Below are positions 1 to 10,313 of a DNA stretch of 64,000 nucleotides, in pieces. A model generated the notes under the pieces. It searched no databases and was not told where the DNA came from. It worked only from the letters and a program-made list of their open reading frames with translations. The DNA is taken from contig NC_014931.1 of the NCBI RefSeq assembly GCF_000184745.1, forward strand, positions 2,356,001 through 2,420,000. The letters run 5' to 3'. Each line of letters starts with the position of its first letter. Position 1 is the first letter of the stretch. The translations under genes were made by a program, and so were the position numbers. Origin of the DNA: Variovorax paradoxus EPS (GTDB lineage Bacteria > Pseudomonadota > Gammaproteobacteria > Burkholderiales > Burkholderiaceae_C).

Positions 1-116
1 GCCGGAATGCCGCGCTCCTGCAGGCGCTGTGCGATGGCGCGCGCCAGTTCGGTCTTGCCGGTGCTCTCGGCGCCCAGCACCGCGATGACGCAACCGGTCG
101 GCAGCATCGGCGTCAT
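1..116 (-). CDS. NadR-like P-loop ATPase/kinase, N-terminal fragment
   Basis: Only the first 38 codons lie in the window; the gene continues beyond base 1. The fragment reads MTPMLPTGCVIAVLGAESTG followed by KTELARAIAQRL. GAESTGKT is a Walker A loop of the form used in NadR-type nicotinamide riboside kinases and related AAA ATPases. The ATG overlaps the TGA of the preceding pnuC (ATGA, bases 113-116), so the two are translationally coupled. A PnuC transporter next to a NadR-type kinase is the usual arrangement for uptake and phosphorylation of nicotinamide riboside. The NadR assignment rests on the P-loop and this neighbour, because the rest of the protein is not visible. Confidence 0.7.
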   Translation of the reverse strand, partial: MTPMLPTGCVIAVLGAESTGKTELARAIAQRLQERGIP

Positions 117-733
117 GCGCGCTCCAGCGCCGGCAGGCGCTGCCGCCATGCCAGGTAGCCGGCCACGCTGAGCACCGCGAACACGGCGTACAGGCCGACG
201 GTGAGCCACAGGCCCTTGTGGATGAACAGGCCCACGCTCACGACGTTCACCGCCAGCCAGATGAGCCAGTTCTCGATGAACTTGCGCCCGAGCAGGAACT
301 GGCCGATGAGGCTGAGGCCGGTGGCGAAACCGTCCCACCACGGCACGTCGGTGTCGGTGAAACGGCCAAGGAAGAGGGCGACCGCGGGCCATGCGATGGC
401 GCAGGCGACCAGGGTCAGCGTGATGCCGCGCGACGACAGCCGGCTGACATGCAGCGCGCTGCCGTCACTGCGATGGCCGCTCAGCCATTGGAACCAGCCC
501 CAGAGCGCGACGAAGGCGAAGAACACCTGCAGCGACGCATCGCCATAGATGCGCGCCTTGGCGAAGACCGCGACGTAGAGCAGCGAACTGGCGATGGCCA
601 GCGGCCAGCCCCAGTGGATCTCGCGCATGTTGCAGCCGACCATCGCGAGCGCGAGGACGGCGGCCACGAGTTCGAGCCAGCTGACGGGGGAGCCCCAGAG
701 CGCGAAGGCGGGGGCCGAGAGGAACTCGGGCAT
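113..733 (-). CDS. pnuC: PnuC-family nicotinamide riboside/mononucleotide transporter
   Basis: A 206-aa integral membrane protein with about seven hydrophobic segments. It shows the PnuC hallmarks: WGWPLAIASSLLYVAVFAKA, then ALWGWFQWL, and near the C-terminus NWLIWLAVNVVSVGLF-HKG, the aromatic motif lining the substrate path. I chose the ATG at 733 (MPEFLSAPAF) because upstream residues of the longer open frame are Arg/Ser-rich and unlike the family. Family role: facilitated import of nicotinamide riboside, trapped by phosphorylation. The downstream overlapping NadR-like kinase fits that role. Substrate (riboside versus thiamine in the PnuT subgroup) cannot be fixed from sequence alone, but the NadR neighbour favours the riboside. 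Confidence 0.88.
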   Translation of the reverse strand: MPEFLSAPAFALWGSPVSWLELVAAVLALAMVGCNMREIHWGWPLAIASSLLYVAVFAKARIYGDASLQVFFAFVALWGWFQWLSGHRSDGSALHVSRLSSRGITLTLVACAIAWPAVALFLGRFTDTDVPWWDGFATGLSLIGQFLLGRKFIENWLIWLAVNVVSVGLFIHKGLWLTVGLYAVFAVLSVAGYLAWRQRLPALERA

Positions 734-755
734 CAGCAGGCGGAGTGTTGAAGGG

Positions 756-1034
756 TCAGTGCGCGATCTGCACGAATACTTCGTTCGGCTTGACCATGCC
801 GAGTTCCGCTCGCGCACGTTCTTCGACCATCTCGAGCCCGTCCTTCAGGTCGTTGACCTCCGAGGCCAGCCGCTCGTTGGTGATCGTGGCCTTGGCGTTC
901 GCTTCCTTCTGATCGGTCAGCTTGGTCTGCAGTTGCACGACGTCGCGCACGCTGCCGCGCCCGTTCCACAGCTGCCACTGGAGAACGACCAGCAGGAGCA
1001 GCAGGACGATGGGAGGAACGAAGCGCGCGCGCAT
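756..1034 (-). CDS. ftsB: Cell division protein FtsB
   Basis: A 92-aa bitopic membrane protein. After a short cytoplasmic start (MRARFVPP) comes one transmembrane helix (residues about 8-20), then a periplasmic coiled coil (residues about 28-75) ending in the conserved ERARAELGMVKPNEVFVQ segment typical of FtsB/DivIC. Family role: FtsB joins FtsL and FtsQ in the divisome and helps activate septal peptidoglycan synthesis. It follows eno on the same strand after a 100-base gap, the usual eno-ftsB order in proteobacteria. The start at 1034 places the helix at the N-terminus as in the family; the longer frame upstream is an antisense artefact of high GC. Confidence 0.92.
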   Translation of the reverse strand: MRARFVPPIVLLLLLVVLQWQLWNGRGSVRDVVQLQTKLTDQKEANAKATITNERLASEVNDLKDGLEMVEERARAELGMVKPNEVFVQIAH

Positions 1035-1134
1035 GAATGAGTGTCTGTCTACGCCACCCGCACACCGGGGCCGCCGCGCTGCCGTTCCGGATGGAGCGGC
1101 GAAGTGCGTGGCCTGGCGAGCCGGGTGGCTGGCA

Positions 1135-2430
<1,296 letters not shown>

Positions 2431-2444
2431 TCAAATAAAACGGA

Positions 2445-2735
2445 TCACACACCTTCGACAACGATCATGCGCATGATCGCGGCGCCCTGACGCGCTGTGC
2501 GCGCCTTGCCGTATTCGGGCGATTCATTGAATTTCTTTGCGGCTTCGACGCTCGGGAACTTGAGGATCACGATGCGCTGCGGCGCCCAGTCGCCTTCGAG
2601 CACTTCGACCTTGCCGCCGCGCGCGCACACCTCGGCACCGTGCGCCTTCATGGCTTCGGTGGACCACTTCTTGTAGTCCTCGTACTGCACCGGGTTGGTG
2701 ACTTCGACGTTGGCGATGATGTAGGCGCTGGTCAT
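2445..2735 (-). CDS. DUF1330 family protein
   Basis: A 96-aa protein beginning [15 protein letters not shown] and containing the DUF1330 pattern: YEDYKKWS, a central [19 protein letters not shown] block and a C-terminal arginine-rich segment ending MRMIVVEGV. The fold is a ferredoxin-like dimeric alpha/beta barrel; no catalytic role is established for the family. Its ATG overlaps the stop of the kdsA remnant by four bases (ATGA), and eno follows 26 bases after its own stop. In related genomes the gene sits between kdsA and eno, so the context here is conserved despite the damage to kdsA. Confidence 0.85.
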   Translation of the reverse strand: MTSAYIIANVEVTNPVQYEDYKKWSTEAMKAHGAEVCARGGKVEVLEGDWAPQRIVILKFPSVEAAKKFNESPEYGKARTARQGAAIMRMIVVEGV

Positions 2736-2968
2736 TGCTGAAAGATGTCCTCGAGAAAAGCGTTTTTCTTGGTGACCCGGTCGAGCGCGACGAGCGTCTC
2801 GAGCAGGGCCTTCATGTGCTTGAGCGGCACGGCGTTGGGGCCGTCGCTCAATGCCTTGGCGGGATCGGGGTGCGTTTCCATCTGCAGCTGCTCGGATTCG
2901 ATCACGCAGGGGCCGGCGATCAGGAAGAAGGGCTGGTTCAGCCCGACGTCGAACCCGCAGAGCCTCAT
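2732..2968 (-). pseudogene. kdsA: kdsA with in-frame internal deletion (3-deoxy-D-manno-octulosonate 8-phosphate synthase remnant)
   Basis: The open frame encodes only 78 aa, against about 280-285 for KdsA. Residues 1-30 ([10 protein letters not shown], then [15 protein letters not shown]) match the KdsA N-terminus, and the rest ([20 protein letters not shown] onward to FLEDIFQQ) matches the last quarter. The two parts are joined in frame at a Met-Glu-Thr, so roughly 200 residues are gone. The lost part holds the KSSYDKANRSS, FLCRQTD, KKGQF, ERG-FGYNNLV and DATHSVQ-PGG active-site segments. The reading frame, a GGAGG ribosome site just upstream of the ATG and the operon position (after pyrG, coupled to DUF1330) are intact. 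The product cannot make Kdo8P. Either a real deletion, with a second kdsA elsewhere, or an assembly or sequence collapse explains this. Confidence 0.85.
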
Positions 2969-3023
2969 TCGGACGCCTCCACGCTGCGCACTGCGGTGTT
3001 CGCCTTCGAAACGCCCCAACGGC

Positions 3024-4750
<1,727 letters not shown>

Positions 4751-4826
4751 GGTGTGCCCTTTGCGACACCTTCCGCCGAGGGCTTGTTGCCATTTGTTCG
4801 ATGGCCTATGAGCAACAATACGGCCC

Positions 4827-6050
4827 ATGCAAGATCTCGCCGGAAAACACATCGTCCTGGGACTCACGGGCGGCATCGCCTGCTACAAGTCGGCCGAGCT
4901 TTGCCGGCTCTTCGTGAAGGCCGGCGCCACCGTCCAGGTCGTGATGACCGAGGCGGCCGAGCAGTTCATCACGCCGGTGACGATGCAGGCGCTTTCCGGC
5001 CGCACGGTCTACACCTCGCAGTGGGACACCCGCGAGCCCAACAACATGCCGCACATCAACCTGAGCCGAGAGGCCGACGCGATCGTGCTGGCGCCGTGCA
5101 GCGCCGACTTCATCGCCCGCCTGGTGCAGGGCCGCTCCGACGACCTGCTGAGCCTGATGTGCCTGGCCCGCCCGATGGACCGCATTCCGCTCCTGATCGC
5201 GCCCGCCATGAACCGCGAGATGTGGGCCCACCCGGCCACTCAGCGCAACCTGATGCAGGTGTCGGCCGACGGCGCGACCGTGCTGGGCGTGGGCAGCGGC
5301 TGGCAAGCGTGCGGGGAGACCGGCGACGGGCGCATGCTCGAGCCTGCGCAACTGCTCGAGGACATCACGGCTTTCTTTCAGCCCAAGCTGCTGGCGGGGC
5401 AGAAGGTGCTGGTCACCGCGGGCCCGACCTTCGAGGCGCTGGACCCGATTCGCGGCATCACCAATCACTCGTCCGGTAAGATGGGCTTTGCCATTGCCCG
5501 CGCCGCCCGCGAGGCCGGTGCCGAAGTCACGCTGGTGGCCGGCCCCGTGCACCTGCCGACGCCGCGCGGCGTGACCCGCGTCGATGTGCTGTCCGCTCAG
5601 GACATGCTCGAAGCCACCGCCCGTGCAGCGCAGAGTGCTAGCATTTTTGTAGCTACCGCCGCCGTCGCCGACTGGCGCCCGGCCACGCACAGCGACCAGA
5701 AGATCAAGAAGGACGGCAGCGGCAAGACGCCGGTGCTCGACTTCGTCGAGAACGCCGACATCCTGCTCACGGTCGCCAAGAGCGAGCGGGCCCAGGCCAA
5801 GAAGCTGTTCTGCGTCGGCTTCGCGGCCGAGAGCGAGAACCTCGTCGAACACGCCAAGGCCAAGCGCGAGCGCAAGGGCATTCCGCTCCTGGTGGGCAAC
5901 ATCGGCCCGCTGACCTTCGGCCAGGACGACAACGCATTGCTGCTCGTGGACGCCAAGGGCGTGCGCGAACTGCCCCGCGCGCCCAAGCTCACGCTGGCGC
6001 GTGAACTGATGACGGAGATTGCCGCACGACTTCCCGACTGGAGAGCCTGA
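4827..6050 (+). CDS. coaBC: Bifunctional phosphopantothenoylcysteine decarboxylase / phosphopantothenate-cysteine ligase
   Basis: A 407-aa protein of usual length. The N-terminal flavoprotein CoaC domain (residues about 1-180) has GLTGGIACYKSAELCR, the PHINLSR active-site histidine segment and the PAMN motif. The C-terminal CoaB domain (about 190-400) has VTAGPTFEALDPIRGITNHS and KIKKDGS. It adds cysteine to 4'-phosphopantothenate and decarboxylates the product, two steps of coenzyme A synthesis. Its TGA overlaps the ATG of the next gene. Bases 5634-5657, coding ASIFVAT, are a strikingly AT-rich island with codons such as ATT, TTT and GTA that are rare in the neighbourhood. Confidence 0.97.
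   Translation: MQDLAGKHIVLGLTGGIACYKSAELCRLFVKAGATVQVVMTEAAEQFITPVTMQALSGRTVYTSQWDTREPNNMPHINLSREADAIVLAPCSADFIARLVQGRSDDLLSLMCLARPMDRIPLLIAPAMNREMWAHPATQRNLMQVSADGATVLGVGSGWQACGETGDGRMLEPAQLLEDITAFFQPKLLAGQKVLVTAGPTFEALDPIRGITNHSSGKMGFAIARAAREAGAEVTLVAGPVHLPTPRGVTRVDVLSAQDMLEATARAAQSASIFVATAAVADWRPATHSDQKIKKDGSGKTPVLDFVENADILLTVAKSERAQAKKLFCVGFAAESENLVEHAKAKRERKGIPLLVGNIGPLTFGQDDNALLLVDAKGVRELPRAPKLTLARELMTEIAARLPDWRA
5636..5653 (+). repeat. TGCTA-N7-TGTAGC element inside coaBC (copy 1)
   Basis: An AT-rich 18-base segment with TGCTA, seven bases, then TGTAGC. The same pattern with identical spacing occurs on the minus strand at 13854-13871 over the start of the methyltransferase gene. From memory, elements of this look (TGCTAT...GTAGC) are scattered through Comamonadaceae genomes, but I cannot count copies outside the window. 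Here it lies inside a conserved coding segment. Confidence 0.4.
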
Positions 6051-6505
6051 TGAACACCGAATCGAACACGCCGCCCAATGGCGACTTCGCCCGCTACGTC
6101 GAGCAGCTTTCGGCGCGGGCGGCACAGCCGAAACGGCCGGCGCAGCCGGGGGAGCCCGGGCTGGACGTCGGCATGAACCAGTCGCCCGGCCAGCAGGGCC
6201 CAGTCTCGGCCGCGATGCAGCGCGCCGACCTGCCGAACGGCGCCGTGCCGAAGCGGGAGCCGGGCTCGTTCGACCCGGTGCTGCTCAAGGTGCTGGGCGC
6301 GGTGGGAGCGCTGGTGTTCCTGGTGCTGTGGTCGATCGGCGTGCCGTTCTTCGTGCTGGTCGCAGGGTTCGCCGTGGCGGCCTGGTTCGGCAAGAGTTTT
6401 TTCAAGGGCTTGAAGCTCACGCCCGGCGTGGCCAAGTGGCAGCAGGTGCTCGAAGAGGCCACCCGCAAGCAAAGAGAACAGCAGCAACAAAAGCAAGGCA
6501 AGTAA
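6050..6505 (+). CDS. Hypothetical membrane protein between coaBC and dut
   Basis: A 151-aa protein I do not recognise as a named family. Residues 1-85 are polar and rich in Pro, Gly and Gln, without obvious fold. Residues about 85-120 form one or two hydrophobic helices (VLGAVGALVFLVLWSIGVPF, FVLVAGFAVAAWFG). The C-terminus is a charged, Gln-rich segment (EEATRKQREQQQQKQGK). The ATG overlaps the coaBC stop (ATGA) and the stop is followed directly by the GTG of dut, so the three genes form a tight operon. It is probably an inner-membrane protein with a cytoplasmic tail; function unknown. Confidence 0.75.
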   Translation: MNTESNTPPNGDFARYVEQLSARAAQPKRPAQPGEPGLDVGMNQSPGQQGPVSAAMQRADLPNGAVPKREPGSFDPVLLKVLGAVGALVFLVLWSIGVPFFVLVAGFAVAAWFGKSFFKGLKLTPGVAKWQQVLEEATRKQREQQQQKQGK

Positions 6506-6952
6506 GTGAAAGTCGACGTTCGTATCCTCGATCCACGCATGGTGGATCAATTGCCCGCATATGCCACTCCCGGAAGCGCCGGCCTCGATCTGCGGGCCTG
6601 CCTCGATGCGCCGGTCACGCTGGAGCCCAACGGCTGGCAGCTGGTGGGCACCGGCATCGCGATCCACCTGGCCGATCCGGCGTTCGCGGCGCTGATCCTG
6701 CCGCGCTCGGGGCTGGGCCACAAGCACGGCATCGTGCTGGGCAACCTCGTCGGGCTGATCGACAGCGACTACCAGGGCGAACTCAAGATCAGCGCCTGGA
6801 ACCGCAGCGACACGCCCTTCGTGCTGCAGCCGATGGAGCGGCTCGCGCAACTGGTGATCGTGCCGGTGGTGCAGGCGCAGTTCCGGGTGGTCACGGAATT
6901 CGAGGCGTCGCAGCGCGGCGAGGGCGGCTACGGCTCCACGGGCAAGCACTGA
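6506..6952 (+). CDS. dut: Deoxyuridine 5'-triphosphate nucleotidohydrolase (dUTPase)
   Basis: A 148-aa trimeric-type dUTPase starting with GTG immediately after the preceding TAA. Its five conserved motifs are visible: [28 protein letters not shown] (catalytic Asp and uracil-binding turn), [12 protein letters not shown] and the C-terminal glycine-rich [12 protein letters not shown], which closes over the triphosphate. It hydrolyses dUTP to dUMP and pyrophosphate, keeping uracil out of DNA and feeding dTMP synthesis. coaBC-dut adjacency is common in proteobacteria; here one unknown membrane gene sits between them. Confidence 0.97.
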   Translation: MKVDVRILDPRMVDQLPAYATPGSAGLDLRACLDAPVTLEPNGWQLVGTGIAIHLADPAFAALILPRSGLGHKHGIVLGNLVGLIDSDYQGELKISAWNRSDTPFVLQPMERLAQLVIVPVVQAQFRVVTEFEASQRGEGGYGSTGKH

Positions 6953-7066
6953 GCGAGCACCAAAAGCTGAAGCCAGCCTGAGTAACTACCAGGTAAGCGA
7001 GGGGTAAAGAGCGGAACCGCCGCAGCGGCGCCGCACTCGAAAGTTTCAGCATGTGTCTTGCGTCAT

Positions 7067-7082
7067 CGCAGCGAAAGCTGCG
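7067..7082 (+). other. GAAA-tetraloop hairpin in the 187-base gap after dut
   Basis: CGCAGC and GCTGCG form a perfect 6-bp stem closed by a GAAA tetraloop, 58 bases before the next ATG. No run of T follows, so a simple terminator is unlikely. It may be a structured element in the leader of the downstream lipoprotein mRNA, or chance in GC-rich DNA. The rest of the gap shows nothing further that I recognise. Confidence 0.3.
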
Positions 7083-7139
7083 GCGTTATTCACAGGCAGC
7101 GCACTTTCTCGCGCAGTTCTATTCGAGGAGCCTCTCAAC

Positions 7140-7640
7140 ATGAAGATCTCAATGCGCTTCGTATCCGTCACCGCTTCCGTGCTGGCCCTGGCCACGCTCA
7201 CGGCCTGTGTTGCCCCCATGCCGGTCTACCAGACCTCCCGCTACCCTTACCAGGCGCCGCCGCAAGCCATCCAGTATCGCGAAGCCTCCCACGTCGAATA
7301 CGGCCATGTGGCCAACATCGAGGTGCTGCGCAGCGAGACTGCCGGCACCGGTACTTCCGGCGGCGGTGCTGTCGCCGGTGGCGTCATCGGCGGCGTGGTC
7401 GGCAACCAGTTCGGGCGCGGCAACGGCCGGGCCGCGGCGACCGCGCTGGGCATCGTGGGCGGTGCCTTGCTGGGCAACACCATCGAGGCGCAGCAGAACG
7501 GGCCGCGTGTCTACGAGAGCTATCGGGTGTCGGTGCAAACCGACCACGGCGGTTATCGGGCGTTCGACGTGCAAAGCCCCGGTGACCTGCGCATCGGCGA
7601 CCGGGTGCGCATCGACAACGGCCAGATTTCGCGCATGTAA
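7140..7640 (+). CDS. Glycine-zipper outer-membrane lipoprotein (SlyB/PcP-like)
   Basis: A 166-aa exported protein. The N-terminal signal (MKISMRFVSVTASVLALATL) ends in a lipobox TAC, giving an acylated cysteine near residue 23. The middle (residues about 80-120) is a glycine-zipper two-helix segment, GGAVAGGVIGGVVGNQFG and ALGIVGGALLGNTIE, as in the 2TM_2 glycine-zipper family. The C-terminal part resembles the small beta domain of SlyB-type lipoproteins and ends RIGDRVRIDNGQISRM. ATG 7140 is preceded by GAGGAG. Family members sit in the outer membrane and affect envelope integrity; the specific role here is unknown. Confidence 0.85.
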   Translation: MKISMRFVSVTASVLALATLTACVAPMPVYQTSRYPYQAPPQAIQYREASHVEYGHVANIEVLRSETAGTGTSGGGAVAGGVIGGVVGNQFGRGNGRAAATALGIVGGALLGNTIEAQQNGPRVYESYRVSVQTDHGGYRAFDVQSPGDLRIGDRVRIDNGQISRM

Positions 7641-7650
7641 GCGGTCTATG

Positions 7651-7693
7651 CAGACGTAAAAAAACCGGGCAGTGCCCGGTTTTTTTACGTCTG
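7651..7693. terminator. Bidirectional intrinsic terminator between converging genes
   Basis: A perfect 21-base inverted repeat (7651-7671 and 7673-7693): the inner GC stem CCGGGCA/TGCCCGG is flanked by seven A on one side and seven T on the other. Read on either strand it gives a GC hairpin followed by a T run, so it can end transcription of both the lipoprotein gene (plus) and the slyD-like gene (minus, stop at 7700). The outer CAGACGT/ACGTCTG extends the symmetry. Confidence 0.9.
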
Positions 7694-7699
7694 CAGTCC

Positions 7700-8224
7700 T
7701 CAGTGCAGCATCTGGTTGCCCGGTGCCATCGGCGGCACCTTGAAGAAGGCCGTACCGGCCGTGCCGCGGCCGACTTCTTCTTCCGTCGCCTCGCGCACCG
7801 AACGCACGGTGATGTCCAGTCGGATCGCGATGCCGGCCAGCGGATGGTTGCCGTCGAGCACCAGGTGGTCGGGGTAGATTTCGGCGACCGTGTAGAGCGC
7901 GTCCCGCGGGATGCCGTCACTCACGCCCTTCGGCAATGCCGAGCCGTCGAAGGTCATGCCTTCTTCCGTGCCCTCGGGAAACAACGAGCGCGGCTCCAGG
8001 AAGAGCATCTGGTCGTTGAAGTCGCCGAAGCCCTGTTCGGGCTCGACCTGCAATTGCACACGGGCGCCAGGCTCATGGCCTTGCAAGGCCGCCTCGATGA
8101 CGTCGAAGAGATCGTCGCCGCCCACCATGAATTCGACCGGCTCGTCGAGCACATCCAGCACGTCGCCGAGCGTGTCTTTCATCGTCCAGGTCAAACCGAC
8201 CACGCATTGTTCAGAGATTTCCAT
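7700..8224 (-). CDS. SlyD-type FKBP peptidyl-prolyl cis-trans isomerase
   Basis: A 174-aa protein with the FKBP/SlyD N-terminal strand (VVGLTWTMKD), the flap-insert region beginning GGDDLFDVIEAALQGHEPG, the EQGFGDFN segment and the NHPLAGIAIRLDITVRSVREA C-terminal FKBP strand typical of SlyD. It lacks the histidine- and cysteine-rich metal-binding tail of Escherichia coli SlyD, ending instead in a short hydrophobic segment. Family role: proline isomerisation and chaperoning of partly folded proteins. The start lies 14 bases from the divergent JmjC gene, so the two share a very short intergenic region. Confidence 0.9.
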   Translation of the reverse strand: MEISEQCVVGLTWTMKDTLGDVLDVLDEPVEFMVGGDDLFDVIEAALQGHEPGARVQLQVEPEQGFGDFNDQMLFLEPRSLFPEGTEEGMTFDGSALPKGVSDGIPRDALYTVAEIYPDHLVLDGNHPLAGIAIRLDITVRSVREATEEEVGRGTAGTAFFKVPPMAPGNQMLH

Positions 8225-8238
8225 TGCAGAATTCTCCC

Positions 8239-9381
8239 ATGGAGATTACACAACCGCTGCCGTTGCTCGGCGGCCTGAGCGCCGCGCAGTTCATGCGGCG
8301 GTACTGGCAGAAAAAGCCGCTGCTGGTCCGCCAGGCAATTCCCGCCATGGTGCCACCGATCGATCGCAGCGCGCTGTTTGCGCTGGCCGAGCGCGAAGAG
8401 GTGGAATCGCGCCTCATCCGCCACGGCAAATCAGGCTGGTCGCTCAAGCACGGCCCGCTGCCAAGACGTGCCCTGCCACCCCTCAAGCAACCCGCCTGGA
8501 CCCTGCTGGTGCAAGGCGTCGACCTGCACCACGACGGCGTGCACGACCTGCTGCGGCAGTTTCGCTTCCTGCCCGATGCGCGGCTGGACGACCTGATGAT
8601 CAGCTACGCGAGCGACACCGGCGGCGTCGGCGCGCATTTCGACAGCTACGACGTGTTCCTGCTGCAGGCCCAGGGCCGCCGCCGCTGGTCCATCGGCAAG
8701 CAGGGCGACCTGCGCCTGCAGCCGGGCGTGCCGCTCAAGATCCTCGAGAACTTCGAGCCCGAAGAGACCTTCGTGCTCGAGCCGGGCGACATGCTCTACC
8801 TGCCGCCGAAGTACGCCCATGAAGGCGTCGCGGTGGGCGACGACTGCATGACCTTTTCCATCGGCCTGCGCTCGTCCGCCCTGGGCGAGCTCGGCGCCGA
8901 TCTGCTCGCGCGCATGGCGCAGGCCTATTCGGAAGACCTCGAGGACGCCGGCCCCGCGGAACTGACGCGCTACCGCGACCCGACGCAGCCTGCGGTCGAT
9001 GCCCCCGCCGCAATGCCCGCCGCGCTGCAGGACTTCGCGCGCAAGGCCGTCGAGGCCGCGCTGCGCGACCCGGACGCCATAGCCCGCGCCCTTGGCGAAT
9101 CGCTGACCGAGCCCAAGGCCAACATCTGGTTCGACGAAGGCGGCGACGTGCCCGACGCGATGCAGCAGGTATCGCTCGATCGCCGCACGCGCATGCTCTA
9201 CGACACGCGCCACATCTACATCAACGGCGAGAGCTTTCGTGCAGGCGGCGCCGATGCCGCGCTGATGCGCAAGCTGGCCGACCGGCGCGCGCTCGGCCCG
9301 CGCGAGCTGGCACGGGCCAGCGAAGGGGCGTTGGCGCTGCTGGGCGAGTGGTGCGAGGCGGGCTGGGTTCATGCCGACTGA
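8239..9381 (+). CDS. JmjC-domain ribosomal oxygenase (YcfD/RoxA-like, 50S L16 arginine hydroxylase)
   Basis: A 380-aa cupin-fold 2-oxoglutarate/Fe(II) oxygenase. The N-terminus has FMRRYWQKKPLLVRQA, as in YcfD. The JmjC core (residues about 100-215) has the iron-binding GAHFDSYDVF (His-x-Asp), RRRWSIGKQ, and the distal His in LPPKYAHEGVA. A C-terminal winged-helix region follows. The E. coli homologue hydroxylates an arginine of ribosomal protein L16. I start at ATG 8239 (MEITQPLPL) rather than the in-frame TTG at 8224, which lies on top of the divergent slyD-like start. The next gene begins before this one stops (11-base overlap). Confidence 0.88.
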   Translation: MEITQPLPLLGGLSAAQFMRRYWQKKPLLVRQAIPAMVPPIDRSALFALAEREEVESRLIRHGKSGWSLKHGPLPRRALPPLKQPAWTLLVQGVDLHHDGVHDLLRQFRFLPDARLDDLMISYASDTGGVGAHFDSYDVFLLQAQGRRRWSIGKQGDLRLQPGVPLKILENFEPEETFVLEPGDMLYLPPKYAHEGVAVGDDCMTFSIGLRSSALGELGADLLARMAQAYSEDLEDAGPAELTRYRDPTQPAVDAPAAMPAALQDFARKAVEAALRDPDAIARALGESLTEPKANIWFDEGGDVPDAMQQVSLDRRTRMLYDTRHIYINGESFRAGGADAALMRKLADRRALGPRELARASEGALALLGEWCEAGWVHAD

Positions 9382-9886
9382 CGGCAACAGTACTTCGCCG
9401 CTGCCGTTGTTGCCCGAAGGCCGCTTCGATGGCCGGGAGGCTTTCGGCGCGATCGTTCGCCATGCGCTCTCGGCCGCCGCGCGCGAAGGCTGGAAGGAGA
9501 TCGTCTTCAGCGATCCCGACTTCGCCGACTGGCCCCTGGGTGAGCGCGCCAGCATCGAGGCGCTGCAGGCCTGGTCGGCCAGCGGCCGGCGCTTCGTGCT
9601 GCTGGCCCAGCGCTTCGACGTGATCGAGCGCGGCCACGCGCGCTTCGTGCCGTGGCGCCGCATGTGGGACCACATCATCGAATGCCGGGCCACCGCCAAG
9701 GTGGCCGGCGCCGAGCCGCCGAGCGCGATCTGGACACCCACCTGGTTCGCGCACCGCATCGACCCCGAGCGCTGCCGCGGCGTCTGCGGTGCAGATCCTC
9801 GCGCCCGCCGCGAATTGCGCGAAGCCATCGACGAGAGCTGGCGCGTGGGGCGGCCGGCATTTCCGGCATCGACACTCGGCTTGTAA
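9371..9886 (+). CDS. Conserved hypothetical protein coupled to the JmjC oxygenase
   Basis: A 171-aa soluble protein without signal peptide or membrane segment. It overlaps the preceding oxygenase gene by 11 bases, indicating translational coupling. The sequence has a phospholipase-D-like or nuclease-like look in its middle (EIVFSDPDFADWPLGERASI; FVLLAQRFDVIERGHARFVP), but no diagnostic HKD motif is present. Many conserved Trp residues (WDHIIECRATAK; IWTPTWFAHRID) suggest a folded domain of unknown function widespread in betaproteobacteria. I do not assign a function; co-expression with a ribosomal oxygenase is the only functional clue. Confidence 0.75.
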   Translation: MPTDGNSTSPLPLLPEGRFDGREAFGAIVRHALSAAAREGWKEIVFSDPDFADWPLGERASIEALQAWSASGRRFVLLAQRFDVIERGHARFVPWRRMWDHIIECRATAKVAGAEPPSAIWTPTWFAHRIDPERCRGVCGADPRARRELREAIDESWRVGRPAFPASTLGL

Positions 9887-9980
9887 GCCAATGCCGCGAA
9901 TGCGGCCGCGAGACACATTCAGGCGGAGATGCGGGTCTAGAATTTTTTCGTTCCAGACATTCTTTGCCAAAGGAGTTCTC

Positions 9981-10238
9981 ATGAAGAAGTCGTCGTCCGT
10001 CCTGATTGCCTCGTTGATCGCCGCTGCCGCACTCGTTGCCTGCGGCAAGAAAGAGGACGCCGCTCCCGCGGTGGTGACGCCTCCGCCCGCTCCCGTGACC
10101 GAACCCGCGGCGCCGCCTGCCGCCGCGCCGGCGCCTTCATCGGCTGCGAGCGCACCTTCACCCGCCGCTTCGTCGGCGCTGGACGCTGCAAATGCCGCGA
10201 CAGAGGCCGCGAAGAAGAACGAAGCACCCAAGCAATAA
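9981..10238 (+). CDS. Small proline/alanine-rich lipoprotein
   Basis: An 85-aa protein. Residues 1-20 (MKKSSSVLIASLIAAAALVA) form a lipoprotein signal with lipobox LVAC at residues 18-21. The mature part is charged at first (GKKEDAAP), then almost wholly Pro, Ala and Ser, and ends in a short amphipathic helix (ALDAANAATEAAKKNEAPKQ). A good AAGGAG site sits before ATG 9981. It is probably a small outer- or inner-membrane-anchored spacer-like lipoprotein; no family function is known to me. Confidence 0.8.
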   Translation: MKKSSSVLIASLIAAAALVACGKKEDAAPAVVTPPPAPVTEPAAPPAAAPAPSSAASAPSPAASSALDAANAATEAAKKNEAPKQ

Positions 10239-10260
10239 GCCAGGTCCTTCACCAAGCAGA

Positions 10261-10284
10261 AAGCCGCCCGAGGGCGGCTTTTCT
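10261..10284. terminator. Intrinsic terminator hairpin
   Basis: AAGCCGCC (10261-10268), loop CGAG, GGCGGCTT (10273-10280), followed by TTCT. It lies 22 bases after the lipoprotein stop and 30 bases before the stop of the converging hydrolase gene, so it can serve both. The A-stem at the left allows read-out on either strand. Confidence 0.75.
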
Positions 10285-10313
10285 ACTGGGGTCGCCTACA
10301 GGTCAGCTGGCGG

